A stretch of DNA of 64,000 nucleotides, from assembly GCA_016839765.1 (NCBI GenBank), contig JAEOTP010000043.1, positions 62,001 to 126,000 on the forward strand. The letters run 5' to 3'. Positions 43,898 to 53,229 of the stretch are shown here, one piece after another. Origin of the DNA: Promethearchaeota archaeon (GTDB taxonomy: Archaea; Asgardarchaeota; Lokiarchaeia; Sigyniarchaeales; SOKP01). Below the pieces are notes generated by a model. It was not told where the DNA came from. It searched no databases and saw nothing but the letters and a program-made list of their open reading frames with translations. The translations under genes were made by a program, and so were the position numbers. Numbering within the stretch: position 1 is the first letter of the stretch; each line of letters starts with the position of its first letter.

Positions 43898-44320
43898 ATG
43901 CTTGATATTGATAGTAAAGTGTTAAAATATCTATATAAGTATCCAACACAAAAAGTGGGGGAAATTGCAAGAAAATTTGGATTAGCTCATTCCACAATAG
44001 GGAGTTCTGTTAAAAGATTGGAAAAAGAAAATTTAGTTAAATATAAAAGATATCAATTGGTTGAACTTACAGAGAAAGGCAAAGATTTAACTATTGAATT
44101 ATCTAGACACGCGCAATTACTTGAATTATTGCTTTGTAACGAATTAGGAATTACAGCAGAACACGCCCATCAAGAAAGCGAGAAGTTTAATCTGCTATTT
44201 TCATGCGAGACTATTAACAAAATTTGTGAAAAGTATAATCATCCAAAAACATGCCCCTGTGGAGATGTAATAAATAATTCTCCTAATTGTTTCTGTGAAG
44301 AATATACAAGGGAATTTTGA
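43898..44320 (+). CDS. DtxR/MntR-family metal-dependent regulator
   Basis: A 140-residue protein. The N-terminal winged helix is KVGEIARKFGLAHSTIGSSVKRLEKENLVKY. The C-terminal half has the metal/dimer domain pattern ELTEKGKDLTIELSRHAQLLELLL, the CPCGDVI segment and a Cys-rich tail (NCFCEE). It should sense Fe2+ or Mn2+ and repress the ZIP gene 43 bases upstream, in the same operon; the palindrome at 43030 is the obvious site. An extra C-terminal CxC is not general in the family. Confidence 0.85.
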   Translation: MLDIDSKVLKYLYKYPTQKVGEIARKFGLAHSTIGSSVKRLEKENLVKYKRYQLVELTEKGKDLTIELSRHAQLLELLLCNELGITAEHAHQESEKFNLLFSCETINKICEKYNHPKTCPCGDVINNSPNCFCEEYTREF

Positions 44321-44396
44321 TTGTTTTAGATTAAGAACCGAATTATTATAGAATATAATCTAAATAGATAAAAATTAATTTATTTTAGCATATTTA

Positions 44397-44636
44397 ATGA
44401 GTGAAGTAAATAATCAACCTAATATTGAGAGTTATAGATTTCACCATATAGATACTAATAAATGTAAGCAGTGTAAAGATTTTTCATGTGAAGAAGCTTG
44501 TTTCAGAGGAATTTATGAGGTTATTAATAAAAAAAATCAACCAAAATGCATTGTCATTGAAGAACGGGAAGATCGATGTGTTAAATGTCATATTTGTACA
44601 ACTACTTGTAAATTAAGAGCAATTACTATAGATTAA
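44397..44636 (+). CDS. 2[4Fe-4S] ferredoxin-like protein
   Basis: A 79-residue protein with two cluster motifs: CKQCKDFSCEEAC (longer second gap, Cys-x2-Cys-x4-Cys-x3-Cys) and CVKCHICTTTC (Cys-x2-Cys-x2-Cys-x3-Cys). The insertion between motifs makes it closer to polyferredoxin-like subunits than to clostridial ferredoxin. The usual Pro after the last Cys is missing in both. Probably a small electron carrier. It is a single gene between two regulators. Confidence 0.82.
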   Translation: MSEVNNQPNIESYRFHHIDTNKCKQCKDFSCEEACFRGIYEVINKKNQPKCIVIEEREDRCVKCHICTTTCKLRAITID

Positions 44637-44808
44637 TCTTTTTTACCTATTTTTAATTAGCTTGAATTTCAAAGTAGTAAAGTCATCATTTTTAAGTTAT
44701 TTTTTTCCGATACTTAACGTATTTTATGATTGAAAAATTATAAACAATAAATTACAAAAATTATTATTCAAATTATAAAATCAAAATAATTTTTAGAAGG
44801 AATAGTAT

Positions 44809-45348
44809 ATGATTTCAGAAAAATTAAAACTTGATGATATCGATCGACAAATAATTACTCTAGTACAAGAGGATCCAAATCTCACACATACTCAGATTGC
44901 TGAAAAGATCAATCGATCCCAACCTACAGTAGGTATGCGGATAAAAAAGCTTGAAAAAGAAGGAATACTTCAATTTCAACCAGGAATTAACTTTAAGAAG
45001 GTGCAGCTCCATTTAGCGACTGTTGAAATTAATACCCGTAATCCTGAAGAAGTTTTGGAAATGGGAACGTGTTGCCCATTTATGTTAAATGCTTTTAGGT
45101 TAAGTGGAGATCATAATATTTGTATACTCCTTACTAGTAGTAGTTTAAGTAAACTTGATGCTATTGTTAATTATCATTTTCGAAAAAATCCAGAAGTGAG
45201 TTCAGTATCAATGGAAATAGTTACAGATATAGCAAAAGATTTCGTATTACCTATTGATTTTGATTCTGAACATCATGAGCCTAATGATGAAGTAGGTTGT
45301 GGAGAGAAATGTAAATATAAACTAGCTAAAATGAGAGGAGACATTTAA
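44809..45348 (+). CDS. Lrp/AsnC-family regulator with Cys motifs
   Basis: A 179-residue protein with the Lrp-type HTH (LDDIDRQIITLVQEDP ... SQPTVGMRIKKLEKEG) and a RAM-type effector/dimer domain. The domain has an unusual CCPFMLNAF where the ligand loop begins, and the tail has GCGEKC (CGxxC). Its paralogue lies just downstream in convergent orientation and has the same marks. The Cys positions suggest metal or redox sensing; target genes are not known. Confidence 0.87.
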   Translation: MISEKLKLDDIDRQIITLVQEDPNLTHTQIAEKINRSQPTVGMRIKKLEKEGILQFQPGINFKKVQLHLATVEINTRNPEEVLEMGTCCPFMLNAFRLSGDHNICILLTSSSLSKLDAIVNYHFRKNPEVSSVSMEIVTDIAKDFVLPIDFDSEHHEPNDEVGCGEKCKYKLAKMRGDI

Positions 45349-45403
45349 TAATAAATTATTCTTAATTAACTCATTAAATTTGAATAAAAAAAAAGATTTT
45401 AGG

Positions 45404-45973
45404 CTATTTTTCTTTCTCTATTTGATCAAACTTATATTTAGGAAGATTTACATTAAGGTTGCAATTTGGTCCACAATTATCTGAATGAAAATCAAACCTT
45501 TCAATTTGAAAATCAATAGGGACAACAAAATCGTGTACAGATTCTATTAGTACATTCGTTTTTACATTAATTACATTTGGATCTTTTCTAAAGCATACAT
45601 CCACTAGTCTTTCAATTGTTTGGAGATCTGAAGCAGATATAAAACATAATAAATTAAATTCACCAGAAATTTTAAAAGCATGATTAATAAAAGGACAATT
45701 CTTAATTTTTTTAACCACCGATTCGACATCTTTAGTAGATATAAACACTATAGCCACTTTTATATCAACCTTTTTAATATTAAATCCAACTTGTTTTGTT
45801 AATAAATTTTTACGCTCTAATTTAATAATTCGAGCGCCAATTGCAGGCTGACTTTTCTCCACTTCGATAGCAATCTGGCTATGAGTAATATCTGGATCAT
45901 TTTCAATCATTTCAATGATTTTGTAATCGTCATCATCAATATTTAATAATTCCTTAAAAGTTTTCTTTATCAT
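45404..45973 (-). CDS. Lrp/AsnC-family regulator with Cys motifs (paralogue)
   Basis: A 189-residue protein aligned along its whole length with the regulator at 44809: HTH SQIAIEVEKSQPAIGARIIKLE, the RAM domain with NCPFINHAF, the VPIDFQIE segment and a tail with NCGPNCNL (CGxxC). The genes are tail to tail with a 55-base gap, so each has its own promoter. Divergence is large enough that separate target sets are likely. Confidence 0.87.
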   Translation of the reverse strand: MIKKTFKELLNIDDDDYKIIEMIENDPDITHSQIAIEVEKSQPAIGARIIKLERKNLLTKQVGFNIKKVDIKVAIVFISTKDVESVVKKIKNCPFINHAFKISGEFNLLCFISASDLQTIERLVDVCFRKDPNVINVKTNVLIESVHDFVVPIDFQIERFDFHSDNCGPNCNLNVNLPKYKFDQIEKEK

Positions 45974-46251
45974 CTTTCTAATCTTCTACCTTTTTGGATT
46001 TTGATTAATTATTAATTGATTTATTCCTTGTACCTAGAGAGGGATTTCTAATTTAAATTTTGTTTCTATGAATATAAAATTTAATTATACTTATTATTAA
46101 GAATTATGAATAGTTATGATTAAGATCTTTTATTTTATAAATTATTATCTGGAACACCTTATATTGATAAAGGTTTGTCATTTAAAAAGAGTTAAATCGG
46201 AATAATTTTTTAGCTAAAAGAGACATCTATATATTTATTATGTTTTTGACA

Positions 46252-47223
46252 TTAAAGAATACTGATGAAAAGATTTAATATTACAATGATAATAATAAAT
46301 CCAATCATTCCTATCAAAAATTTTAGAGGTTCTCCTTTTTCTTTCTCAGGAATGACTTCTCTTACAATTATATATAAGATTATTCCTGATATAAAAGAGA
46401 ATGCGATAAATAAAAGCTCAGTGTTAAGATCGATAAAGATTTTAATAATAAACCCAATAAGAATACCAGATATAGCTGAAGTTGCTAATAAATATTTCTT
46501 AATCGATCTGGTATCAATTTCCGGCTTTTCATAAATATCCAAATCAGTAAAAATGATATGGACTTCTGATCTGTTTGTTATAATTGTTCGGAACCAAGCA
46601 AATATAAAAAAGAGTATTCCATCTACAATATTAATTAATAATAATCCTACTAAAATAATACCCACTAGAAAATGATAAATATAATCAGTAAGATATCGAA
46701 ATTTTGATAAATCCTCATTTATATGGTTTTGAATTTTGATCTTATATTTTTGGATTTCATTAATCACGTCTTCTTCTTGTTGATTCAAAGTTGATAGGGT
46801 TTGAGCGATATCTCTTAAAGTATATTCATCTAAATCGCTCTTTTTTAGCTCATTAGTCAATATCTTTTCCATATTTTTTTCAACTGACTCTAAAATCTTT
46901 TCTTTTTCAAGTAATTTTCTCATTCTTTTTTGCGAACGACTCTCTACTTTTTGTAATATCAATTTTTCACTAATATGGATAAAACAAAATCCTAATAAAA
47001 CGAATAGGTATTCTAAAAATTTTAAATGAAAAGGATATTCAGGTAAATTTCCTGCTATTTCAGGTAATACAATTATAAAGAAGTACGCTACTGAAATACC
47101 AGCTATTAATGAGACATGTAATTTAAGATGTTTTTGTTCGTAAAAATCAGCGATAAAAAATAGAACACCAAATACTAAAGATAAAATTAAAACGGTTATT
47201 AAATCAACTAACATTAAATACAA
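46252..47223 (-). CDS. ZIP-like membrane protein without the metal-site histidines
   Basis: A 323-residue protein with three N-terminal helices, a Lys/Glu-rich cytoplasmic loop of about 80 residues (105-180) and about five C-terminal helices. The layout, with PEI at the end of helix 2 and the final IREVIPEKEKGEPLKFL, resembles ZIP transporters. The HNxxD and HEIPxE motifs seen in the true ZIP at 43099 are absent (YHFLVG, then DGILFF). Transport of a divalent metal is doubtful. The diverging neighbour is dtdA. Confidence 0.6.
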   Translation of the reverse strand: MYLMLVDLITVLILSLVFGVLFFIADFYEQKHLKLHVSLIAGISVAYFFIIVLPEIAGNLPEYPFHLKFLEYLFVLLGFCFIHISEKLILQKVESRSQKRMRKLLEKEKILESVEKNMEKILTNELKKSDLDEYTLRDIAQTLSTLNQQEEDVINEIQKYKIKIQNHINEDLSKFRYLTDYIYHFLVGIILVGLLLINIVDGILFFIFAWFRTIITNRSEVHIIFTDLDIYEKPEIDTRSIKKYLLATSAISGILIGFIIKIFIDLNTELLFIAFSFISGIILYIIVREVIPEKEKGEPLKFLIGMIGFIIIIVILNLFISIL

Positions 47224-47322
47224 TGATTTAATTATAATTTTTTAAAGTTGTCATTATGATTTCTTTATTTGAAACGATTTAAATTATTAGCTTTAGTGAA
47301 AAATATCTACTACCTGAAAATA

Positions 47323-48225
47323 ATGGATTTTTTAATTATATTTTCTTCCAAAGATACTGCTTCAATGAATATGTATGATAAATTATTAAATTCTGAGTCC
47401 TTTTCATTTGGAAATGCCGATTTCGAATGGAATGAAAAACCAGTTTTTAAATTAGAAAAATTTTTAATAGATCAGAATAAAAATTTATATCTCAATGATA
47501 TAGGGATATATCTTGGATTAACAGATGAGAGATTAATATTTTTAGATGAATTAAAATTAAATAAATCTGTTTTTAATCCTGATTTTCTCATATTTGCCAG
47601 CCGTCATACATCTAAGACAGCAAGACCGGCTCTATTAACCCATACTACGGGAAATTGGAGTGACAATATCGAATTTGGAGGACAACCACAAGAAATTTCT
47701 AAATCTAGTGCATTACTTCATAAGGCAGGATTTTTTTCTTTAATAGAACAAGCTACAATTTGGTCTTTAGAAAATTTTGTTATAGATATCGAAGTAACTC
47801 ATCATGGTCCTACAAGTTTAGAAAAACCTTTAATATACATGGAACTTGGTAGTAGTAAAAAAGAATGGGGAGATAATAACGCAGGTGAAATTCTTGCAAA
47901 TGCAATATTAAATACAATTTTTAAATATATACAATTTAAAGAAGGGAGTCAAAATAAAATTGGATTAGGCTTTGGTGGAACTCATTATGCTCCAAATTTG
48001 AATAGATTAATTAGAACAAAAAACATAGCTATATCATTCATTTGTCCAAAATATTTCATTCAAAACTTAAATCATGAAATGATAGAAAAAATGATTCGGA
48101 ATACATTTGAAGATATTGACTTTTTCATAATAGATTGGAAGGGTACAAATTCTGATGATAAAAAACATTTAATTCCAATGTTAGAAGAATTTGAAATTCC
48201 AATAAAAAAGACAAAAGATTTCTAA
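47323..48225 (+). CDS. dtdA: D-aminoacyl-tRNA deacylase, archaeal type
   Basis: A protein of about 300 residues that removes D-amino acids wrongly loaded on tRNA. Family motifs are ASRHTSKTARPALLTHTTGN, EVTHHGPTSLEKPLIYMELG and FGGTHYAPN. The track begins at TTG 47269, but the ATG at 47323 (MDFLIIFSSKD) is the normal family start. Length then agrees with archaeal DtdA/GEK1. Confidence 0.92.
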   Translation: MDFLIIFSSKDTASMNMYDKLLNSESFSFGNADFEWNEKPVFKLEKFLIDQNKNLYLNDIGIYLGLTDERLIFLDELKLNKSVFNPDFLIFASRHTSKTARPALLTHTTGNWSDNIEFGGQPQEISKSSALLHKAGFFSLIEQATIWSLENFVIDIEVTHHGPTSLEKPLIYMELGSSKKEWGDNNAGEILANAILNTIFKYIQFKEGSQNKIGLGFGGTHYAPNLNRLIRTKNIAISFICPKYFIQNLNHEMIEKMIRNTFEDIDFFIIDWKGTNSDDKKHLIPMLEEFEIPIKKTKDF

Positions 48226-48248
48226 AAATAAGGTTAATAATAAGGAAG

Positions 48249-49181
48249 CTATTTCAGGTCTGCTTTTATTTTTTCGTAATATTTTACCAAATTCTTAAAT
48301 ACATAATGAGATGCAATATATCCTTGAGTCGCTGCTTTTTCTAATATCTTATTTAAGAATTCAGGATATTCAATGTTTCCTTCTACACTAACATTTAATT
48401 CTCGTATATTATAATAACTCCTCCAAAAAAGGGTAGGCCATTCAACTAAAGGACGAAGAGATTGATTGTATTTTTTATTACCAGTTTCACTCAGTTCTAA
48501 TTCCTTATCAGTTATGTAATAAATTAATTTTCTTTTCTTCGGTCTTTTAGCAACTTCACTTAATTCTGATTCCTTATCGGTGCCGTAATAAACGTATCGT
48601 ATCGTTCTTTTAATAATTCCATCCGTGATGATTTCTTTCAAAAATTTACGTAACCTTGGTAGAGTGATATCAATATTTACCTTTTTCAAATTTTCAAGAA
48701 TTTCTTTTTCTCTCAATCCATTTAACTTTATCCTTATATAACTTCTTGCAATTATATTGTATTTTAATGGTACTGAATCATGATCCAATTGATTATATTG
48801 TACTAAATCACCAAGAATCTTTTTTGCTACAATGTAATTTAAGAGTAATTGATCATGATTCGAAAAATCTTCTTTAAACTGCTTTGAATCATTAAAATAC
48901 AATTGAAATAAAGTAGTTAATAAAGATTTTATAGAATGAAACCCATCTTCAAAAGATAGTCTCACCTCATCTAATACTTTAATCCTATAATCAATATCTT
49001 GTAAAAACTTATCTTTTTCAACAGGGATTTGACGTACAAGATGGGGTTTTTTATTTAATTTTTTTAAATTTCCATCCCATTCCTTTTCAAATCGATAAGA
49101 TTGGGTTTTTGAGATTCCCGAGAGTTTGAAAACAACTTCATAAAGTTTATTTAGAAATCCTTCTTCATCAAGCTTTGTCAT
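48249..49181 (-). CDS. Hypothetical protein with winged-helix-like segment
   Basis: A 310-residue, mostly helical hydrophilic protein that I do not recognise. Around 155-190 (REKEILENLKKVNIDITLP ... KEIITDGIIKR) the pattern is that of a winged helix. Just after it two similar strands occur in tandem, YYGTDKESELSE and YYITDKELELSE, a small internal duplication. The C-terminal 60 residues are again helical. It is convergent with dtdA. A DNA- or RNA-binding role is only a guess. Confidence 0.5.
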   Translation of the reverse strand: MTKLDEEGFLNKLYEVVFKLSGISKTQSYRFEKEWDGNLKKLNKKPHLVRQIPVEKDKFLQDIDYRIKVLDEVRLSFEDGFHSIKSLLTTLFQLYFNDSKQFKEDFSNHDQLLLNYIVAKKILGDLVQYNQLDHDSVPLKYNIIARSYIRIKLNGLREKEILENLKKVNIDITLPRLRKFLKEIITDGIIKRTIRYVYYGTDKESELSEVAKRPKKRKLIYYITDKELELSETGNKKYNQSLRPLVEWPTLFWRSYYNIRELNVSVEGNIEYPEFLNKILEKAATQGYIASHYVFKNLVKYYEKIKADLK

Positions 49182-49423
49182 TCAATAAGAACCCTAACCT
49201 TATTCATTCAAAATTTAGTAGATTAATATTTATTAAACTCAAAAATTTTTAAATCTTCATTAGTTTATCAACAGAAAAAAATAATGTATTAATAATTAAA
49301 AACTAATTTATTTAAGGAATAGATAAAGTAATTTTCTTATTTTTATATCTAAAGTATTTTTCTTATACTAAAAGAAAAAAAAATAATAAATTTGAATAGA
49401 TTTTTATAAATTTATTAAGAACT

Positions 49424-49903
49424 TCACTTAATTTCAGTTGGTCTTCGAAATAATATAATAAGACTATATATACATATCGCAATTACAATACTATCAGCAA
49501 CTATACGCACTGGTAAGACTATACTACTATATCCTGCTATTGATAAGAAGACAACTGCCCGAATTCCAAGAATTAAAGTAAAACTTGCTAATATGAGGAC
49601 TATAATAGTGATAGCTTTACTTCTTTTAAGTACGAGTGTTAAAACACCGAAAGTTACTGAAAAAGCGAGATATATCACACCTATAATAATCATTCCTATT
49701 ACAAAAAATAGGCCAGCTAAAGCTGCCGCAATTCCAAACGCTATAGCTTCTGCGAGATTAGAGGCTGAAACGTCAATTCCAAAATTAAAAAGAACTGCTA
49801 ACGCATTAATCTCAGAAGGCATGAAAGCCATTACTAAAATAGTCATAGAACTTAAAAGTATAATGATACCAGCGACAATTTTTAGACTATCAACTACTGC
49901 CAT
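49424..49903 (-). CDS. Hypothetical four-helix membrane protein
   Basis: A 159-residue protein with four predicted membrane helices (about 5-27, 48-80, 92-118 and 122-150), strongly rich in Ile, Ala and Val, with a short hydrophilic C-terminus. No family motif is recognised. It stands alone with AT-rich regions of over 200 bases on each side. Confidence 0.6.
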   Translation of the reverse strand: MAVVDSLKIVAGIIILLSSMTILVMAFMPSEINALAVLFNFGIDVSASNLAEAIAFGIAAALAGLFFVIGMIIIGVIYLAFSVTFGVLTLVLKRSKAITIIVLILASFTLILGIRAVVFLSIAGYSSIVLPVRIVADSIVIAICIYSLIILFRRPTEIK

Positions 49904-50117
49904 ACTAAATAATCACTTTCTTTTTATTTTGTTAAAACTTAAAAATTGAAATTTTATAAAAATAATTTAAGATACATCTTAATTTATAAATTTCTAAAAA
50001 AATGTTAAAATTAAATTTTTCTCGGGCTAGATAGAAAATAAATTGAAATAATAAATTTTTATGACATATTAAATAATTTTAGATCATAGAATCAAAACAA
50101 AATAAAAGGTTAGAATT

Positions 50118-50498
50118 TTGAGAATTGACCATATTGCCGTTGCTTCTAACTCAGAAAACTCCTCTGATAAATTCTTTATTGATTTATTAGGATTAAGAAA
50201 AGTTAGAACTTTTATAGTTAATGAAAATCTGATGGAAAAATTTTTTGGAGTTAAAAAAGAACAGGAAATAATAAGATATTCTGACGAAAAAATCGATATA
50301 GAAGTATTTATTACTAAAGATAATAGCAATGTTAAAGATATTTTCACTCATTCTTGTTTAATTATTGAAGATAGAGATAGATTAGTGTCTAAAGCAAGAT
50401 TAATGGGTTATGATGTAATTAAAGTACCACGAGAAAATAGTGATATTTACTATCTTTTCATTAAAGACTCCTATGGAAATTTATATGAAATTAAATAA
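50118..50498 (+). CDS. VOC-superfamily (glyoxalase-like) protein
   Basis: A 126-residue protein with two beta-alpha-beta-beta-beta modules: it begins RIDHIAVASNS with the metal His and ends DSYGNLYEIK with the metal Glu. The layout resembles methylmalonyl-CoA epimerase or glyoxalase I. Metal binding is likely; the substrate is open. TTG start at 50118. Confidence 0.82.
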   Translation: MRIDHIAVASNSENSSDKFFIDLLGLRKVRTFIVNENLMEKFFGVKKEQEIIRYSDEKIDIEVFITKDNSNVKDIFTHSCLIIEDRDRLVSKARLMGYDVIKVPRENSDIYYLFIKDSYGNLYEIK

Positions 50499-50583
50499 CA
50501 GTAAAACTTTTTAGTCTGAATAATTATTTGAGGAATAGGATAGGATTATTAACTTTTTGCCTTATGAATGGAGGAAACTAAAA

Positions 50584-51366
50584 ATGCCAAAATCTTACAA
50601 GCTAAAACTTATACTAGGGGGGGCTAAAGGCTCAGGAAAAACTTCATTCATAAATAACAATGTTGAAAATGATACACCAATTGGAGTTTCCTTTAAACCT
50701 ATAGAATGTTATGCAAATGAATCTGATTCCTATAAATTTGTTATTTGGGACTTAAAAGATAGAGATCGCTTCAAGTTTTTATTCCCATTATTTTGTAGAG
50801 GCGCTTGTGCAGGATTGTTATGTTTTGATATATCAAATAGAAATTCTTTCCTTGAATTGGAAAGTTGGATAAAACTTTTTAAAGAAAGTGCTGGAAATAT
50901 TCCAATTGTTTTAATTGGAACTAAAAATGATTTACAGAGACAAGTCTCAGATGAAGAAATTAAGAAAGTAATTCATCAATTTCACTTAGAAGGTGTATTT
51001 TTTACATCGATTTACGAGGAGAATGATAAAAAAATAGAGATTTTTAAGTATATTGTAGAAAAATTAGAACCTGATTATCCAATAGAAAATTTTACTTTAT
51101 TTACTCCAAAACAACTTGATTCAGAAGAATTTAAAAATTTTGTTAATTACTTTTCAAGATGTCCAATTTGTAAAAAGGAAAATCATTTTGAAAGTTTAAA
51201 GAACCTCTATTTAAGTAGAGATCCAAAAGTAATTGATTTAAAAGAACAATTAGTATATCTTCTTTGTAATTTGGAGGTTTTTAACAGAAAAAATTTAAAA
51301 AATCTATCAATTGGAATACCCTGTTGTAATTGTTATAAAAGCATTTTTGAAGAGAATTACTGTTGA
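50584..51366 (+). CDS. Divergent Rab-like GTPase with C-terminal Cys-rich (Zn) tail
   Basis: A 260-residue protein. Residues 1-165 follow the Ras fold: G1 LGGAKGSGKTSF, G4 IGTKNDL and a G5-like FFTSIYEE. Switch II is altered, WDLKDRDRF instead of WDxxGQ, so the catalytic Gln and invariant Gly are lost and hydrolysis should be slow or absent. The C-terminal 90 residues contain SRCPICKKEN and IPCCNCYKS, which could bind one Zn2+. I chose ATG 50584 behind GGAGG rather than the TTG at 50557. Its end overlaps the converging NUDIX gene by ten bases. Confidence 0.78.
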   Translation: MPKSYKLKLILGGAKGSGKTSFINNNVENDTPIGVSFKPIECYANESDSYKFVIWDLKDRDRFKFLFPLFCRGACAGLLCFDISNRNSFLELESWIKLFKESAGNIPIVLIGTKNDLQRQVSDEEIKKVIHQFHLEGVFFTSIYEENDKKIEIFKYIVEKLEPDYPIENFTLFTPKQLDSEEFKNFVNYFSRCPICKKENHFESLKNLYLSRDPKVIDLKEQLVYLLCNLEVFNRKNLKNLSIGIPCCNCYKSIFEENYC

Positions 51367-51778
51367 TTTTTTAGAATTCCTGAATATTTAATAATTTTAA
51401 AATGATCAAAAGCTAATTTTTTAGAATGTAACTCCTCTAATTTAACAATTTCAATAGTAGCCGCGTCATCTTTTGCGAGAGGTTTCTCGTTTTTAGATGC
51501 TGGTTCACACAAAAATGCAACTGTTACGTTATGACCCCTTGGATCTCTTTTGGGATTTGAAAAAACTCCAACTTTTTTATTTTCACTTTAATATTTGTTT
51601 CTTCATAAGCTTCTCGAATACACGCATTTTCAACTGTCTCTCCGATATTAACAAAACCACCAGGTAAAGCTAGTTCTCCTTGAAAGGGAGGATTTTTTCT
51701 ACGAATTAGAACAATTTTATCTTTCACATAAATAATCAGGGCATCAACAGTTAGGAGTGGAGTTTCTGGTTTTGGCAT
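51357..51778 (-). CDS. NUDIX hydrolase, reading frame broken at a slippery A6G site
   Basis: The track shows only the first 84 residues. These include the NUDIX box GGFVNIGETVENACIREAYEETN (read in two parts: GGFVNIGETVENA and REAYEETN, the catalytic Glu set). After EETNIKVKIKK the family sequence continues in the -1 frame as VGVFSNPKRDPRGHNVTVAF and runs to a TAA at 51357, giving about 140 residues, the normal length. The break is at A_AAA_AAG (51578-51572), the same heptamer used for -1 frameshifting in bacterial dnaX. Either programmed frameshifting, a true deletion in the A run, or a sequencing error. Confidence 0.8.
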
Positions 51779-51810
51779 TAAATAAATATACCTCCCAATA
51801 TTACTGTAAT

Positions 51811-52617
51811 TTACTCATCCCATACAGGGGAGTGTAATAAATGTTCTATACGCGTGCGTCTAGGGCGTACGAATCTTGTATGACCCTCTTTGCGTTCTAA
51901 AAGAAGTGTTTTTTCTAGATTAGTCGAATTCACCATATATACTTCTAGATCTCCCTCATGAAGGAAGATATGATTAAAGCATGGAGTATCATCAGCACGG
52001 ACTTTTTTTGATGTAGAGGTACCACAATAGAGGAAAGTTGTAGGTCCTATCACATAGGCATGAGGTACATGGCGATGACCCATTAAGACCAAATCAATTT
52101 CGAATAATTGAGTAAACTCCAGTAACTCCCCCGCATCTTTAACAGTTGTGAACTTTTGACCAGACATTGGAATTGGAATTAAATGATGATGAAGTGCAAT
52201 AACTCTATTTTCTAAAACTCTGTTAAATTGGCGGCCGAGCCAGTCTAACTGTTCATCTCCGCATTCTCCATGACCGATGTCATCTCTAGCACTACAGATT
52301 CCTACTAAAAGGGTATCTTTTTCATCTAAAATGATTTTAGAGCGTCTAGGGCCAATTATTTTCTCAAAGTAAATTAATCCTGAATTCTTTGCATCATGAT
52401 TTCCTGGAACTGCCATGAATTTAGTAATCTCTTTAATTCGCTTCAAAAATGGTGAAAATGATTTAAACTGAACAGTTCTTCCCTTATGTACTATATCTCC
52501 TGTACATACTACTACATCAGGGTGAGAAATTTCTATGTATTTAATTACATTCTCCATGTATTCGGGAACAAATTCACTTCCATAATGAAGATCGGAAATG
52601 TGAATAATTTCAACCAA
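51811..52617 (-). CDS. Calcineurin-like metallophosphoesterase (CpdA/Icc type)
   Basis: A 268-residue phosphoesterase with all metal motifs: SDLHYG, VCTGDIVHKG, VPGNHDA, ALHHHLIP and MGHRHVPH. The closest described type is the class III cyclic-nucleotide phosphodiesterase group, but archaeal members act on various phosphodiesters. A C-terminal segment of about 50 residues rich in Arg (KEGHTRFVRPRRTR) may bind nucleic acid. It lies 32 bases upstream of the NUDIX gene in the same direction. Confidence 0.9.
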   Translation of the reverse strand: MVEIIHISDLHYGSEFVPEYMENVIKYIEISHPDVVVCTGDIVHKGRTVQFKSFSPFLKRIKEITKFMAVPGNHDAKNSGLIYFEKIIGPRRSKIILDEKDTLLVGICSARDDIGHGECGDEQLDWLGRQFNRVLENRVIALHHHLIPIPMSGQKFTTVKDAGELLEFTQLFEIDLVLMGHRHVPHAYVIGPTTFLYCGTSTSKKVRADDTPCFNHIFLHEGDLEVYMVNSTNLEKTLLLERKEGHTRFVRPRRTRIEHLLHSPVWDE

Positions 52618-52765
52618 AATTTAACACCTTTATATATTTCCTCTTCAGAAAAAATAATTTTTAAGTTTTAATAACTTAAGAATTAAATAATAAGTTCTTA
52701 ATTTAAAATATTTTTAATGAGAATAATTTAGCCTTAAAAATAAATTATATAGAAATTGTTTAATT

Positions 52766-52921
52766 TCAGTTAAATTTTTTGATGGAACTTAAATCTTTTT
52801 GAGTTTGGAATATATTATTTAAAATTTTTTTATCTCTACATTCAATACACATATCATTTACTTTTAAAATTCGAATTTGTCCACATTCGGTGCAAAAGAA
52901 TTCTTGAAAGATTGGTTTCAT
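52766..52921 (-). CDS. Small zinc-ribbon protein
   Basis: A 51-residue ORF below the track cut-off, ATG 52921 to TGA 52766. Two CxxC knuckles (FFCTECGQI and MCIECRDK) 13 residues apart suggest a Zn ribbon. A GGTGAT Shine-Dalgarno sequence stands just before the ATG. Function unknown. Confidence 0.65.
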   Translation of the reverse strand: MKPIFQEFFCTECGQIRILKVNDMCIECRDKKILNNIFQTQKDLSSIKKFN

Positions 52922-53229
52922 TACATCACCATTTTTATTATCATAATAAGTTGAAGAATTTTTTCAATTTCCATATTTCTTTGATTAATTATGTAAATAA
53001 TTGATTTTTCAAGAGGAATTTGAGAAACTTCATATTTTAATTTTAATCCTCTTTTCTAGTACTTAAAATCTCTTTATACACTTTTTATCAATTTTAATTC
53101 ATCTAAACTTATATGAATAATACATTTACAAAGATATAAGCAATTTCGCCATAAGATATAGATGCTATATATTCTACATAGAAAATATTTGATGATTAAT
53201 TATTCCTTTTTTATTATCCTTATTTATTA
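52922..53229. other. 308-base intergenic region, nothing recognised
   Basis: Very AT-rich spacer between the zinc-ribbon gene start and the alaS stop. I see no ORF above 35 codons with a start signal, no strong hairpin and no tRNA. T-runs at its right end (52% or more T by eye) may end alaS transcription. Confidence 0.4.
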
